This document shows, in pieces, positions 17,665 to 28,196 of a DNA stretch of 64,000 bases (the first letter of the stretch is position 1; the number at the start of each line of letters is the position of its first letter). The notes below the pieces were generated by a model. That model searched no databases. It was not told where the DNA came from and saw only the letters and a list, made by a program, of their open reading frames with translations. Source of the stretch: Paenibacillus sp. MMS20-IR301 (GTDB lineage: Bacteria > Bacillota > Bacilli > Paenibacillales > Paenibacillaceae); assembly GCF_032302195.1 (NCBI RefSeq), contig NZ_CP135275.1:1116001-1180000 (forward strand), read 5' to 3'. A program made the position numbers and the translations under genes.

Positions 17665-19527
17665 TTGCCACTACAAGTTACGAACAGTCCCTTTAATGAG
17701 AGCCAGGCGGAGCTTCTGAACCAGCTTCTGCCGACACTGACAGGTCCGCAGCTGACCTGGCTGGGCGGATATTTGTCCGCACTGTCGCTGCAGGGAAATG
17801 CAGGACAAGCAGGTACGGCTGCTGCACCGGCCAATCCGGCAGCTGCGGAAGCAGCAGGAACGGCCCAGGCTGCGGTTAAGCCGGAGATCTCCCGTGAAGT
17901 CACCGTGTTGTTCGGTTCACAGACCGGCAACTGCCAGCGGCTTGCGACCAGCCTGTCACGCAAGCTGGAAGAACAGGGCTTCAACGTTTCCGTTCAAGCA
18001 ATGAACAGCTTTAAGCCGAATGGCCTGAAGAAGCTGGAGAACCTCCTGCTGCTGGTCAGCACGCATGGTGAAGGGGAACCGCCGGATAATGCCCGTGCCT
18101 TCCATGAATTCCTCTACAGTAAAAGAGCTCCTCAGCTGCCGGAGCTGCGCTATTCGGTACTTGCGCTTGGTGACACCTCTTATGAATTCTTCTGCCAGAC
18201 CGGCAAGGACTTCGACCAGAAGCTGGAGGAGCTCGGTGCACAGCGCCTGAGCCCGCGCGTCGACTGTGATCTGGATTATGATGAGCCGGTAGCCGGCTGG
18301 TTCAGTGAGGTGATCAGCGCACTGCAGGGAACCCGGCAGGCAGCAGGCCTGGCCGGTGAGGCAGTACAGGCAGCCGAGAAGGCGGAGGCGCTGGAATCAG
18401 CGTATTCCCGGAATCATCCGTTCCATGCCGAGGTGCTGGAGAATTTGAATCTGAACGGACGCGGCTCGGACCGCGAGACCCGCCATCTGGAGCTGTCGCT
18501 CGCCGGTTCCGGCATTACCTTCGAGCCGGGAGATTCGCTGGGCGTCTATCCGGAGAATCACCCGCAGCTGGTTGAGGATATTATTGCTGCAATGGGCTGG
18601 GATGCGGCAGAATCCGTTCCTTTGAATAAGAAGGGGGAGGAGGGCAGCCTGCAGGAAGCGCTGCTGCGGCATTATGAAATTACCGTGCTGACAAAGCCGC
18701 TGCTTGAGCAGGCAGCGAAGCTGGCACCGGGTACTGTGCTGCAGGAGCTGCTCTCACCGGGGCGCCAGCAGGAGCTGAAGGATTATATCCACGGGCGTGA
18801 TTTGCTGGATCTGCTGCAGGACTACGGGCCATGGAACGTACCGGCCCGCAGCTTCGTGACCATCCTGCGCAAGCTGCCGGCCAGGCTGTACTCTATCTCC
18901 AGCAGCTACAATGCTAATCCGGAGGAAGTGCATTTCACCGTCCGTGCTGTACGGTATGAATCGCATGGACGGGAGCGCTACGGGGTCTGCTCCGTACACT
19001 GTGCAGAGCGGGTAGAACCGGGCAGTACGCTGCCGGTCTATATTCAGAGCAATCCGAACTTCAAGCTTCCGGCAAATCCGGATGTTCCGGTAATTATGAT
19101 TGGTCCGGGCACAGGCGTTGCCCCGTTCCGTTCCTTCCTGGAGGAACGGGAGGAGCAGGGCGCCGGGGGCAAATCCTGGCTGTTCTATGGTGACAGGCAT
19201 TTCGTCACCGATTTCCTTTACCAGACAGATTGGCAGAGAATGCTGAAGGACGGGGTGCTGAGCAAGCTCGATGTCGCCTTCTCGCGGGATACGGAAGAGA
19301 AGGTGTACGTGCAGCACCGCATTCTGGAGAAGAGCCGCGAGCTGTATGCCTGGCTGCAGGAAGGCGCGCATGTCTACGTATGCGGGGATGAGAAGCATAT
19401 GGCGCATGATGTCCACTCTGCACTGATTACCGTCATTCAGACCGAAGGCGGATTTAGCCCTGAAGGGGCGGCTGCCTATCTGGAGACTTTGTCGCAGGAG
19501 CAGCGTTATCAGCGGGATGTATATTAA
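17665..19527 (+). CDS. cysJ: Assimilatory sulfite reductase (NADPH) flavoprotein subunit
   Basis: 620 residues. TTG 17665 gives a start [11 protein letters not shown] that lines up with the Bacillus CysJ N terminus; AAGGAGAGG is 9 nt before it. Domains: short N-terminal helix region, flavodoxin-like FMN domain (~75-215, [29 protein letters not shown]), linker, and the FAD/NADPH ferredoxin-reductase module ([10 protein letters not shown] for [20 protein letters not shown] and [13 protein letters not shown] for NADPH, terminal YQRDVY). It passes electrons from NADPH to CysI for six-electron reduction of sulfite to sulfide. cysI follows 32 nt downstream. Confidence 0.95.
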   Translation: MPLQVTNSPFNESQAELLNQLLPTLTGPQLTWLGGYLSALSLQGNAGQAGTAAAPANPAAAEAAGTAQAAVKPEISREVTVLFGSQTGNCQRLATSLSRKLEEQGFNVSVQAMNSFKPNGLKKLENLLLLVSTHGEGEPPDNARAFHEFLYSKRAPQLPELRYSVLALGDTSYEFFCQTGKDFDQKLEELGAQRLSPRVDCDLDYDEPVAGWFSEVISALQGTRQAAGLAGEAVQAAEKAEALESAYSRNHPFHAEVLENLNLNGRGSDRETRHLELSLAGSGITFEPGDSLGVYPENHPQLVEDIIAAMGWDAAESVPLNKKGEEGSLQEALLRHYEITVLTKPLLEQAAKLAPGTVLQELLSPGRQQELKDYIHGRDLLDLLQDYGPWNVPARSFVTILRKLPARLYSISSSYNANPEEVHFTVRAVRYESHGRERYGVCSVHCAERVEPGSTLPVYIQSNPNFKLPANPDVPVIMIGPGTGVAPFRSFLEEREEQGAGGKSWLFYGDRHFVTDFLYQTDWQRMLKDGVLSKLDVAFSRDTEEKVYVQHRILEKSRELYAWLQEGAHVYVCGDEKHMAHDVHSALITVIQTEGGFSPEGAAAYLETLSQEQRYQRDVY

Positions 19528-19559
19528 CCGGCATTCATAGGGAAGGAGCGGAATTAATA

Positions 19560-21275
19560 ATGGCAAATAAGGAACCAGCGGTACAGCCGATTGGCGGTCC
19601 GCCGAGTGATGTTGAACATATTAAGCTGGAGAGCAATTATCTGCGCGGGGCGCTGGTCGAAACTCTGAGCAATCCGATTACCGGAGGACTGCCGGAGGAT
19701 GATAACCGGCTGCTGAAATTTCATGGCAGCTACATGCAGGATGACCGGGACCTGCGCAGCGAGCGGGAACGCTCCAAGCTGGAGCCGGCATTTCAGTTCA
19801 TGCTGCGTGTGGTGGCACCGGGAGGAGTCGCGACACCGGCTCAATGGCTCGTAATGGATGAGCTGGCCCATAAATACGGCAACGGCACGCTGCGCCTGAC
19901 CACCAGACAGGCATTCCAGATGCACGGTGTGCTTAAGTGGAATCTCAAAAAGACGATTAAGACCATTAATGATACACTGATGACTACCCTGGCGGCCTGC
20001 GGCGATGTCAACCGTAACGTGATGAGCGGACCGAATCCGTATCAGTCAGAGGTGCATGCCGAGGTCTACGAATGGGCCAGAAAAATCAGCGATCATCTGT
20101 CCCCGCGTACTCCGGCCTACCACGAAATCTGGCTGGACGGCGAGAAGGTGGTCGACAGCAAAGTAGTTGAACCGATTTACGGCTCTGTCTACCTGCCCCG
20201 CAAATTTAAGATCGGCCTGGCTGTACCGCCATCCAATGATGTCGATGTATTCTCCCAGGATCTTGGCTTCATTGCCGTTCTGGAGGACGGCAAGCTTGCC
20301 GGATTCAATGTCTCGGTCGGCGGCGGCATGGGCATGACGCATGGCGATACCAGCACTTATCCGCAGCTGGGACGGATCATCGGCTTCTGCCGTCCGGAGC
20401 AGATGATTGATGTGGCAGAGAAGACCGTTACCATTCAGCGCGATTACGGCAACCGCTCGGTCCGCAAGAATGCCCGCTTCAAATATACCATTGACCGTCA
20501 TGGACTGGACTGGTTCACTGGCGAGCTGCATGAGCGGCTGGGCTGGATGCTTGAACCGGCCCGTGAGTTTCAGTTCGATCATAACGGGGACCGCTACGGC
20601 TGGGTGAAGGGGCTTGACGGCAAGTGGAATCTGACCCTCTATATCCAGAGCGGACGGATTCAGGATACCGCTGAATATCCGCTGATGACCGGCCTGCGGG
20701 AGATTGCCAAAATTCACGGCGGCGACTTCCGCCTGACGCCTAACCAGAATCTGATCATCGGCGGTGTCAGCAGTGCGAAGAAACGCAAGATCTCCGAACT
20801 GGCGAAGCAATACGGGCTGACCGATGGCGCCCATCATTCTGCACTGCGCAGAAGCTCCATGTCCTGTGTGGCGCTGCCGACCTGCGGTCTGGCTATGGCT
20901 GAGGCAGAGCGTTACCTGCCCAAGCTGCTGGACAAAATGGAGCTCATCATTGATGAAGCCGGCCTGAGGAATGAAGAGATTATCATCCGGATGACCGGCT
21001 GCCCTAACGGCTGTGCCAGACCGGCATTAGGCGAAATTGCTTTTATCGGCAAAGGTCCGGGCAGATACAATCTCTATATGGGCGCAGGGTTTACCGGAGA
21101 CCGGCTGAATAAGCTCTATAAGGAAAATATTGACGAGAAGGAAATTCTCGACACCCTGGGTCCGATTATTCACAGCTATGCCAAGGAACGCATCACCGGT
21201 GAGCATTTCGGCGACTATGTCATCCGCAGCGGCTATGTCAAAGAGGTTACCTCAGGGCTTAATTTCCACAACTAA
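19560..21275 (+). CDS. cysI: Assimilatory sulfite reductase (NADPH) hemoprotein subunit
   Basis: 571 residues, ATG after GGAAGGAG. The two sulfite/nitrite reductase repeats are present, and the siroheme/4Fe-4S cysteines appear in [17 protein letters not shown] and [15 protein letters not shown] (C-x5-C ... C-x3-C). The basic siroheme-sulfite pocket is seen in [11 protein letters not shown] and in the [10 protein letters not shown] loop. Second gene of the cysJI operon. No riboswitch or clear CymR site could be defined upstream. Confidence 0.96.
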   Translation: MANKEPAVQPIGGPPSDVEHIKLESNYLRGALVETLSNPITGGLPEDDNRLLKFHGSYMQDDRDLRSERERSKLEPAFQFMLRVVAPGGVATPAQWLVMDELAHKYGNGTLRLTTRQAFQMHGVLKWNLKKTIKTINDTLMTTLAACGDVNRNVMSGPNPYQSEVHAEVYEWARKISDHLSPRTPAYHEIWLDGEKVVDSKVVEPIYGSVYLPRKFKIGLAVPPSNDVDVFSQDLGFIAVLEDGKLAGFNVSVGGGMGMTHGDTSTYPQLGRIIGFCRPEQMIDVAEKTVTIQRDYGNRSVRKNARFKYTIDRHGLDWFTGELHERLGWMLEPAREFQFDHNGDRYGWVKGLDGKWNLTLYIQSGRIQDTAEYPLMTGLREIAKIHGGDFRLTPNQNLIIGGVSSAKKRKISELAKQYGLTDGAHHSALRRSSMSCVALPTCGLAMAEAERYLPKLLDKMELIIDEAGLRNEEIIIRMTGCPNGCARPALGEIAFIGKGPGRYNLYMGAGFTGDRLNKLYKENIDEKEILDTLGPIIHSYAKERITGEHFGDYVIRSGYVKEVTSGLNFHN

Positions 21276-21344
21276 GCTTCACAGCAGTCTGACTGAGTGA
21301 GAAGACAAACTTCAGCTCATTGCGGCATGAGACCATGCCGGCAG

Positions 21345-21390
21345 CGAACCTGTTTTCCGGTGCGGTACCGGAGGACGGGTTCGTTTTTTT
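21345..21390 (+). terminator. Intrinsic terminator of cysJI
   Basis: Stem 21345-21360 with 21368-21383 (CGAACC...CCGG/CCGG...GGGTTCG) followed by seven T. Confidence 0.85.
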
Positions 21391-21515
21391 AGAAAATTTC
21401 AGATTGGATTTGGATTTCCGGCGGTTTTCTTACATAATATAGAGTAGCACTACAAAATCATAACCAAGAGCCATTATAGTGTGTAATGGGATCTGTACAG
21501 AAGAGGCGAAAATCA

Positions 21516-22262
21516 ATGATTATTATGAAGACCATGGAAGAAATCGAGAAAATGCGTGCCGCCGGTAAAATCTTGGCTGAATGCCACCGGCAGATTGCCC
21601 AGCTGCTGAAGCCCGGCATCACGACCTGGGAAATCGACCAGTTTGCCGAGAAGTTCATTCTCTCTCAAGGTGCGACCCCCGAGCAAAAGGGCTACCACGG
21701 ATATCCATATGCGACCTGCGCATCAGTCAATGATGTGATCTGCCACGGCTTTCCGAAGCATGAGGAATTGAAGGACGGGGATATCGTAACAATTGATATG
21801 GTTGTCAATTTAAACGGCTGGCTGGCAGACTCGGCCTGGTCGTACGGTATTGGTACAATAAGTGAGCAAGCCGATAAACTGCTGACCGTTACTAAAGAAT
21901 CAATGTTCAAAGGTATTGAGCAGGCTGTAGCCGGCAACCGGATCGGTGACGTAGCGCATGCTGTTCAGGTCTATGCCGAAGCGAACGGCTTCTCGGTCGT
22001 CCGGGATTTCATCGGGCACGGCATCGGCTCCGAAATGCATGAAAAGCCTGATGTGCCTCACGTCGGCCCGGCAGGCAAAGGCCCGCGTATTAAAGAAGGA
22101 ATGGTATTCACGATCGAGCCTATGCTGAATACCGGCAGCTACCGGACTAAGATGGATTCTGACGGCTGGACTGCCCGTACCTTTGACGGCGGATTGTCGG
22201 CCCAGTATGAGCACACGATTGCTGTTACACCGCAGGGTACGGTTATTTTGACAGAGCTGTAA
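21516..22262 (+). CDS. map: Type I methionine aminopeptidase
   Basis: 248 residues. ATG 21516 is preceded by AAGAGGCG; the frame extends ten codons further up without a ribosome site. Metal ligands of the pita-bread fold are all visible: Asp in VTIDMVV, Asp in WLADSAWS, His in FIGHGIGSEMHE, Glu in FTIEPML, Glu in QYEHTIAV. It removes N-terminal Met from nascent proteins. It is not in the ribosomal cluster, so this is probably the second, YflG-like copy. Confidence 0.93.
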   Translation: MIIMKTMEEIEKMRAAGKILAECHRQIAQLLKPGITTWEIDQFAEKFILSQGATPEQKGYHGYPYATCASVNDVICHGFPKHEELKDGDIVTIDMVVNLNGWLADSAWSYGIGTISEQADKLLTVTKESMFKGIEQAVAGNRIGDVAHAVQVYAEANGFSVVRDFIGHGIGSEMHEKPDVPHVGPAGKGPRIKEGMVFTIEPMLNTGSYRTKMDSDGWTARTFDGGLSAQYEHTIAVTPQGTVILTEL

Positions 22263-22312
22263 TGAAGGGATTTCCGCAGCTGCTTCAAGCCGGAATTCCG
22301 CATTAACTCCCA

Positions 22313-22358
22313 AGACCGTCCGGTATTCATGGATTTCATGAGTACTGAACGGTTTTTC
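22313..22358 (+). terminator. Probable terminator of map
   Basis: Imperfect hairpin (ACCGT...GGTATTCATG with CATGAGTAC...ACGGT) followed by TTTTC. Confidence 0.5.
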
Positions 22359-22498
22359 TGCATGTCTTCACCGGCCGCTCGGAAATCCATCAGAATTTAT
22401 GCTTAATTTTGTCTTTATGTGTCGGAATTCACGGCTGGAACAAAATCTAGAGCATATAATGGGAAGACTTAAAGGCTGAATAGAATAGAGGCTCAGGC

Positions 22499-23929
22499 AT
22501 GGCAACAGACAAAAATTGCAAAAATCAGCACCGTTCTCCCACCGAGGAGCAGTGCATGGACCATTACGGCTGCATCTATGAGAACAACCATCTCATCACG
22601 CTGCTGGTAGATCCGCAGAACGGGGGCATTGTTGATGCGAACCGGGTCGCTTGCGACTTTTACGGCTACAGGCTCCGGGAGTTCAGGAAGCTGCGGATCA
22701 GCGATCTGACAGCAGACCGGGAACAGGGGGTTCAGCAGTTCGTAGAGAAGGCACTGCCTACGGATGAGGCGCAGAAGAACCGTGTATTTACAGATCGTCA
22801 TGTCCTGGCCAGCGGACAGGCCATAGATGTTGAGGTTCATACTGGTATGATGACGATGCTGGGCCGGAACTGCGTATATACAGTGATTCATGATATCAGT
22901 GAGCGGGTCCGCTCAGAGAAGCGGCTGAGGGAAAGTGAAGAGCGCTACAGGGATCTGGTTGAACTGTGCCCTGAGGCGATTCTTGTCTATAGCGGCGGTA
23001 CCATTCTGTTTGCCAACCGGCAGGCTGAGCGGATGTTCGGCAACAAGAAGAATGAGCTGGTCGGTAAAGGGCTTGAGGATTTTTTCAATGAAGTCTACTT
23101 TCAAAGCGCGGAGCATAACAAGCTGCAGACGACCGGGCTGCTGAAGGAAAGGTTCCGGATTGAACAGCGGCTGATCCGTATACAGGATAACCGGGTTTTT
23201 GATCTTGAGATATCAGGCGTACCGGTCATTTATGAGGAGGAAAAGGCGCTGCAGCTTGTGCTGCGGGATATCACGGACAGCAAGCGGGAGATTGAACGGG
23301 CCGTGCGGCTGCAGGAGCACCGTCATGCAGTGTCTTTTCCGCTGGAGGGCAAGGCCGTGCTTGAGAAGCTGTATATTCCTGCTAGAACGTTAAGCGGCGA
23401 TTTTTTTATTTTTCACAAAATTAATGAAGAACAGGTCATCGGCATCATCGGCGATGTTACCGGCAAGGGGATTACAGCGGCGCTGAATATTTCGGCTCTG
23501 CGGGTGCTCTTCATGGACAGTCTGATGAACACGCAGGACCCCCTTCAGATGCTGAAGGACCTGAACAACAAAGCACTGCAGCATCTTGGAGAGGATTATT
23601 TCGCTGCCTGCTGCTTCCGGCTTGATTTCACAGCCGGCGTGCTGAAGGCGGCGGGAGCCGGAATCAATGAATTTCTCTTTGTCCCCGGCGGCAGCAGCAG
23701 TGAGCGGATTACAGTGAAGGGGACCCCGCTCGGAATGTTTGCGGACAGTGAATTTGAGGAGACCAGCATTCCGTTTGCTTCCGGGGACCGGTTCTGCTTC
23801 TACAGTGACGGAATGGAGCTCAGGTTTGACAGTGAAGAGCTTGCGGCAGAGCGCGGTTATCTGCTGGAGCGGCTGGCCGGGGCGGCACTGCAGGATGATT
23901 GCACCTGGTTCAGCCTGAACATTAAATAA
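22499..23929 (+). CDS. PAS-PAS-PP2C serine phosphatase (RsbP/RsbU-like)
   Basis: 476 residues. PAS 1 (~28-135) begins LITLLVDPQNGGIVDANRVA, PAS 2 (~145-265) has RDLVELCPEAILVYSGG. The C-terminal ~190 residues are an SpoIIE/RsbU-type PP2C phosphatase: metal-binding Asp in LSGDFFIF, GDVTGKGITAAL, and YSDGMEL. No membrane segment, so a cytosolic ligand or redox signal is likely. Such phosphatases dephosphorylate STAS antagonists; the likely partner is the STAS protein encoded at 26404. ATG start after AGAGG. First gene of a four-gene partner-switching operon. Confidence 0.9.
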   Translation: MATDKNCKNQHRSPTEEQCMDHYGCIYENNHLITLLVDPQNGGIVDANRVACDFYGYRLREFRKLRISDLTADREQGVQQFVEKALPTDEAQKNRVFTDRHVLASGQAIDVEVHTGMMTMLGRNCVYTVIHDISERVRSEKRLRESEERYRDLVELCPEAILVYSGGTILFANRQAERMFGNKKNELVGKGLEDFFNEVYFQSAEHNKLQTTGLLKERFRIEQRLIRIQDNRVFDLEISGVPVIYEEEKALQLVLRDITDSKREIERAVRLQEHRHAVSFPLEGKAVLEKLYIPARTLSGDFFIFHKINEEQVIGIIGDVTGKGITAALNISALRVLFMDSLMNTQDPLQMLKDLNNKALQHLGEDYFAACCFRLDFTAGVLKAAGAGINEFLFVPGGSSSERITVKGTPLGMFADSEFEETSIPFASGDRFCFYSDGMELRFDSEELAAERGYLLERLAGAALQDDCTWFSLNIK

Positions 23930-23978
23930 AAAACGGGAGTGTCCCGCCAAAGATTATGGAGCAAAGAGGGAGTGAGTT

Positions 23979-24371
23979 ATGGGCGCTGTTCAGAAGGAAG
24001 TGATGCTCCGCGGTCTGGAGTGTCATCAGATGATCATTGACGGAATCATTGAGGAGCTTAACTTGGAAGCCTATGCTTTTGATATCCGCCTGATTCTGAT
24101 TGAAGCGGTAACTAATGCCTACTATCACGGTAATCTTAGTGACTGCAGCAAACCGATTACGATCCGTTATCTGCTGAGGGACAAGCTGCTGAAGCTGCAG
24201 ATTGAGGATTCCGGGGCGGGGGGTGGCGTGCTGCTGTTCCCGGAGACGATCAGCAATGAAGAGTTGCTGGAAGACGGAGGAAGAGGCTTGTATCTGATCC
24301 GCTGTTTCTCGGATACCGTAGAGAGGGTCGATAACACGATGTATATCAGCAAAAGTATCTGTTCCTCATAG
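23979..24371 (+). CDS. RsbW-like serine kinase/anti-sigma-type ATPase
   Basis: 130 residues. GHKL ATPase of the HATPase_c_2 group: N box IEAVTNAYYHGN, G1 IEDSGAGGG, G2 GGRGLYLIRCF. In partner switches this protein either binds its target or phosphorylates the STAS antagonist. No sigma factor gene is adjacent, so the target may be another protein, possibly the neighbouring receptor. Lies between the phosphatase and the chemoreceptor; start ATG in GAGTGAGTTATG. Confidence 0.88.
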   Translation: MGAVQKEVMLRGLECHQMIIDGIIEELNLEAYAFDIRLILIEAVTNAYYHGNLSDCSKPITIRYLLRDKLLKLQIEDSGAGGGVLLFPETISNEELLEDGGRGLYLIRCFSDTVERVDNTMYISKSICSS

Positions 24372-24392
24372 AAGCTAAAAGGGGAGAATTCA

Positions 24393-26402
24393 GTGAAATT
24401 TAGTCTAAAAGTAAAAATGAGTATTCTGTTGTTTCTGATTATCAGCGTACCGCTGGGGATTTCCGGCATCATTTCATATCAGCTGGCTTCTAACGCTTTG
24501 CAGAAGACGATTGAAGAGGAGCTCAAGGGTACCACGAACTCTGCGGCCAAGGCAGTAGAGGCTGAGCTCGAAGCGGTAGGCAATGACCTGGGCATCGCCA
24601 GCATGAATCTGGCGCTTGCTGATTTCGCCGGTAATCCTGCAGCGGGGGGACTGAAGAGCACAGCGTTTGATTATATTTCCGGTGTGCAGCAGGACAACGA
24701 GAAGCTGATTGAATCGCTGATCGTTGCGGACCGGGACGGGAAGGTCCTCCTTACCAGCAGCTCAGAAGCGCCGGAGCTGGATGTCAAGGACCGGCAGTAT
24801 TTCCAGGAGGCGCTGCAGGGCAAGCCTGCTGTCAGTGAAGTTCTCCTCTCCCGCGAAAGCAATCATTACATCGTGGCTATTGCCAGACCGCTGCGGGTGA
24901 ATGACACGGTCACAGGTGTTCTGATCGGCACGGCCAGGTTTGATAACATCACCACACCGGTCTCGGAAGTGAAGGTTGGAGAGAGCGGATACGGTTATAT
25001 GATTGACCGTACCGGTATGATTGTCTCGCATCCCAATGCGGACAAAGTGCTGAAGGAGAATATCGACGGCAACAGCAATGCTAAATTGAATGCTCTTGTC
25101 CAGCTGATGAAGGCGGGGGAGACCTCGCAAGGCTTTTATACCTATGAAGGTGTACATAAGTATGTTTCCTTTCAGCCTGCCGGGAATTGGGTAGTAGCTA
25201 CAACGGCAAATGTTCAGGAATATATGGCTCCGGCAACCGAAATCCGCCAGACCACCCTGCTAATCACTGTATCCTTTATTGTGGTTGCACTGCTTGTAGC
25301 CTATTTCTTTACCACACGCAATATTGTGAACCCGGTCAAGAAGCTTCAGAAGGCGATGGGGCTTGCCGGTGACGGTGACCTGACCGTTCATACCGCGATC
25401 CGCTCCGGTGACGAGCTGCAGTCGCTGAGCGAATCATTCAATACGATGATCAACAAGCAGGAAGCTATTATTAAGAAGGTAAGAGCGGGTTCGGTCGCTT
25501 TGACGTCCATGTCTGAGGAAATGGCGGCCTCCTCCGAGGAGATCAGCGCATCCATTGAGGAGATCAGCTCCAGTACCCAGGAGATTGCAGCCGGTGCAGA
25601 GAACAACAACCAGTCGGTAGTTAATGCTTCACAGGTGCTGGTGCAGCTCTCCAGTCTGGTACAGCTGGCACAGAGCAAGGCTTCAGCTACCTCAGGCAAT
25701 GCGGATAATACAAATCAGGCGGCGCAGGAAGGCAGAGCGCGGGTTATTCATACGGTTGAAGCCATGGATACCATCCATAGCAGTACCCGGGAGACCAAAG
25801 AGATTCTGCTGGCTGTCAGTGAACTGTCAGAGCAGGTGTCTACCATTATCAGTACAATCAATACGATCGCCCAGCAGACGAATCTGCTGGCGCTGAATGC
25901 TGCGATTGAAGCAGCCAGAGCCGGTGAGCATGGCCGGGGCTTCAGTGTCGTGGCCGGTGAGGTACGGAAGCTGTCTGATGAGACTCATAAGCAGGCAGGG
26001 GAAATTACGGAGCTCGTCAGTGATATGGTCATGCGGATTACCCAGGCGGTAGATTCGATGCGGGGTGCTTCCGAGGCGGTGGAAAGCGGCGTGAGCATTG
26101 TGCATGAGACAGACCGGGCATTTGTGCATATCATCCAGTCGGTAGAGCTGATCACCGGAAATGTACAGGAGATTCTGGATATTACCCGGGATGAGGTAGC
26201 TACCTCTGATCAGATTATCAAGCTGATTGATTCCATGGGAACGATCTCGGAGCTGGCCGCGGCAAATACGGAGAATGTATCCAGCTCAACGGAGGAACAG
26301 GCGGCTACGGTTAATAATTTCGCGGCTTCTGCCCAGGAGATCAGCGCTATGGCGGGTGAACTGGAGCTTCTTGTTGAGAAATTTATAATCAGGGGTGAGT
26401 AG
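24393..26402 (+). CDS. Methyl-accepting chemotaxis protein, dCache type
   Basis: 669 residues. Membrane segments at ~8-28 and ~285-308 bracket a large extracellular double-Cache domain ([38 protein letters not shown]). HAMP follows (~310-362), then the signalling coiled coil with the conserved hairpin tip [20 protein letters not shown]. The receptor gene sits inside a partner-switching operon and overlaps by a few bases the ribosome site of the STAS gene. No cheA or cheW is adjacent; those at 50.5-52.9 kb could serve it. Confidence 0.93.
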   Translation: MKFSLKVKMSILLFLIISVPLGISGIISYQLASNALQKTIEEELKGTTNSAAKAVEAELEAVGNDLGIASMNLALADFAGNPAAGGLKSTAFDYISGVQQDNEKLIESLIVADRDGKVLLTSSSEAPELDVKDRQYFQEALQGKPAVSEVLLSRESNHYIVAIARPLRVNDTVTGVLIGTARFDNITTPVSEVKVGESGYGYMIDRTGMIVSHPNADKVLKENIDGNSNAKLNALVQLMKAGETSQGFYTYEGVHKYVSFQPAGNWVVATTANVQEYMAPATEIRQTTLLITVSFIVVALLVAYFFTTRNIVNPVKKLQKAMGLAGDGDLTVHTAIRSGDELQSLSESFNTMINKQEAIIKKVRAGSVALTSMSEEMAASSEEISASIEEISSSTQEIAAGAENNNQSVVNASQVLVQLSSLVQLAQSKASATSGNADNTNQAAQEGRARVIHTVEAMDTIHSSTRETKEILLAVSELSEQVSTIISTINTIAQQTNLLALNAAIEAARAGEHGRGFSVVAGEVRKLSDETHKQAGEITELVSDMVMRITQAVDSMRGASEAVESGVSIVHETDRAFVHIIQSVELITGNVQEILDITRDEVATSDQIIKLIDSMGTISELAAANTENVSSSTEEQAATVNNFAASAQEISAMAGELELLVEKFIIRGE

Positions 26403-26403
26403 C

Positions 26404-26682
26404 TTGAGCGAGATTGTGATTGAAATGCCGGAGCTTTTCTCAGTGGAGGAGGCCGGCAGTTTCAGAGAAACATTACGTAAATACATCCAGGACGGAGATT
26501 CAAGCTTCCTGCTTGACTTCGGCGGCTGCCAGTTCATCGACAGCACCGGGCTTGGAGTTATTGTCAGCTCCTACAAGAAATGCGTGGAGACCGGCGGCAC
26601 GATCCGGCTGACACGGATGAACGGCAATGTGCGGAAGATTTTTGAGCTGACCCGGTTGACCCATGTGTTTGAAATTGTATAG
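26404..26682 (+). CDS. STAS domain protein (RsbV/anti-anti-sigma-like)
   Basis: 92 residues. TTG 26404 is 7 nt after AGGGGTG; a GTG at 26395 is also in frame but without spacing for a ribosome site. A single STAS domain with the phospho-acceptor serine in QFIDSTGLGVIV. It is the expected substrate of the RsbW-like kinase and PP2C phosphatase of this operon. The gene starts two bases after the receptor stop, so translation is probably coupled. Confidence 0.9.
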   Translation: MSEIVIEMPELFSVEEAGSFRETLRKYIQDGDSSFLLDFGGCQFIDSTGLGVIVSSYKKCVETGGTIRLTRMNGNVRKIFELTRLTHVFEIV

Positions 26683-26698
26683 CTTGAATTAATGCAGT

Positions 26699-26738
26699 AA
26701 AGGCAGGGCCGTCCACTCCGGGACAGTCCTGCCTTTGC
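26699..26738 (+). terminator. Terminator of the partner-switching operon
   Basis: AAAGGCAGG...GTCC paired with GGAC...CCTGCCTTT; T-rich right arm. Confidence 0.65.
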
Positions 26739-26771
26739 TGCAATTGAAGATATTTTCGGCATGGCATGCAT

Positions 26772-27176
26772 TTAATCGGTAATATTCCGTGTGTAATACT
26801 CAATGATGTCCTTACGGCGGATAATGCCGAGGAAGATTCCGCTGCCGTCCACTACCGGTACGAAGTTCTGGTCCGCGGCCAAGGTCAGCATATCCTCCAT
26901 CTGCGCGTGTATCTCTACACTTTCGTTATGCACATGACGCTGAATGGTGCTTACGGTCACACCTGACATGTTCTCAAAAGTGAGGCCTGCGGTATTCTTC
27001 AGTTTCCACAGTAGGTCGCCCTCCGATAAGGTCCCAACATACTTTCCTTCTCCGTCAATAATCGGAATGGCTGAATAATAATGATTCTCCAGCTGTTCCA
27101 GCGCCTCCCGCATAGTGATGGAGGACGTGATATACGCCACCTGATCCTTGGGCAGCAAAAAAGAGGATATTTCCAT
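26772..27176 (-). CDS. CBS-pair domain protein
   Basis: 134 residues, ATG after AAGGAGACTAACCT. Two CBS motifs in tandem: ITMREALEQLENHYYSAIPIIDGEGKY with GTLSEGDLLW, then EDMLTLAADQNFVPVVDGSG with GIIRRKDII. Bateman modules bind adenosine nucleotides or similar ligands. No catalytic domain is attached; similar small CBS proteins (YkuL type) act as ligand-sensing partners, some of them of c-di-nucleotides. Confidence 0.88.
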   Translation of the reverse strand: MEISSFLLPKDQVAYITSSITMREALEQLENHYYSAIPIIDGEGKYVGTLSEGDLLWKLKNTAGLTFENMSGVTVSTIQRHVHNESVEIHAQMEDMLTLAADQNFVPVVDGSGIFLGIIRRKDIIEYYTRNITD

Positions 27177-27297
27177 AGGTTAGTCTCCTTTTCATTAGGC
27201 TGAGTGCATTAACGATAGTTCAATTAAAACATAAAAACAGATGTAAGCGCATTAAAAAAGGGTTACAACTTCGCAATACAGGAAATTATAGCTAGGC

Positions 27298-27343
27298 CAA
27301 AAAGGATATGCCGGCTCTCCGGGAAGAAGAGCTGACATATCCT
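27298..27343 (-). terminator. Terminator of the VOC gene
   Basis: On the minus strand AGGATATGTCAGCTCT pairs with AGAGCCGGCATATCCT and is followed by TTTTT. Confidence 0.75.
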
Positions 27344-27376
27344 AAACGTTTAAAAGTGAAGATAGGCTTACTTCAA

Positions 27377-27802
27377 TTAGCCGTTCTGGCCGTTATCGTG
27401 GCTAAGCTGCCAATAGATGCCGAATTTATCCTTCAGGCTGCCGTAACACTCGCTCCAAAACGTTTTTTGCAGTTCCATGCTAACCGTGCCGCCTTCCTTA
27501 AGCTTCTCATACCAGGCTTTGATCTGCTCAATGTCGGGATCCATCAGTGTAAGATTGACATTATTTCCTTCCACAAACGGCATACCGGGAAATACATCAG
27601 AGAACATTACAGTGCTGCCGGCAATCTTCAGATTGGCATGCATAACGAGATTCTTGGCTTCTTCCGGCAGAGGATGTGAGGGATCGGATGGTGCTTCACC
27701 GAAGGTCATAATATGCGGAGGCTCCGTACCGAATACCTCAGCATAGAACTCCACCGCCTGCCGGGTGTTCCCGTTGAAATTCAAATAAATATCAATTGCC
27801 AT
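27377..27802 (-). CDS. VOC family protein (PhnB/glyoxalase-like)
   Basis: 141 residues. ATG at 27802 is preferred, 9-10 nt after GAGAGGAG; the frame extends eight codons further without support. The start IDIYLNFNGNTRQAVEFYAEVFG, the middle LKIAGSTVMFSDVFPG and the end WSECYGSLKDKFGIYWQL fit PhnB-like VOC proteins. The fold binds a metal in dioxygenases and resistance proteins; the substrate here is unknown. Monocistronic. Confidence 0.88.
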   Translation of the reverse strand: MAIDIYLNFNGNTRQAVEFYAEVFGTEPPHIMTFGEAPSDPSHPLPEEAKNLVMHANLKIAGSTVMFSDVFPGMPFVEGNNVNLTLMDPDIEQIKAWYEKLKEGGTVSMELQKTFWSECYGSLKDKFGIYWQLSHDNGQNG

Positions 27803-27921
27803 ATGTGCCACTCCTCTCAAGTTCAAGATAGCAAATCGTCACTGCCCCAGTGTATCATGTGCTTGTCCATTTACAAATATACTATAGAGCTTGAACTGGA
27901 AATACGAGAATGCCCAACCTG

Positions 27922-28106
27922 ACGGGCACCACAGCCTTTATTCGCTCGAAAAAGGTCATTGGGGCGGGCTAACGGACATGACGGCCCTTATCCGCCGCTT
28001 TTCATGGGCAAACTCCACTTTTCCGGTGAAATAACGTCTCTCATGTCCGTAAGACCAACACTCAGGTACTTTCCGCAGGCTTAACGTCTCTCATGTCCGT
28101 AACGCT
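27922..28106 (-). repeat. Nested palindromic intergenic repeat, family 1, copy B
   Basis: About 185 nt, inverted relative to copies A and C. Read on the minus strand it has CGGACATGAGAGACGTTA twice (53 nt apart), then GATAAGGGCCGTCATGTCCG and GAATAAAGGCTGTGGTGCCC in inverted orientation, with interior ACCGGAAAAGTGGAG and ATGAAAAGCGGCGG. It fills most of the 27.8-28.2 kb gap, which has no gene. Confidence 0.75.
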
Positions 28107-28196
28107 ACACCAGTCACTTGAATAACCGTTGCATGGCTGGCTGCTTTTCTTAATGGAGGGTCCATTCAACCCATGTTTTTTAGTTCAATCTATATA

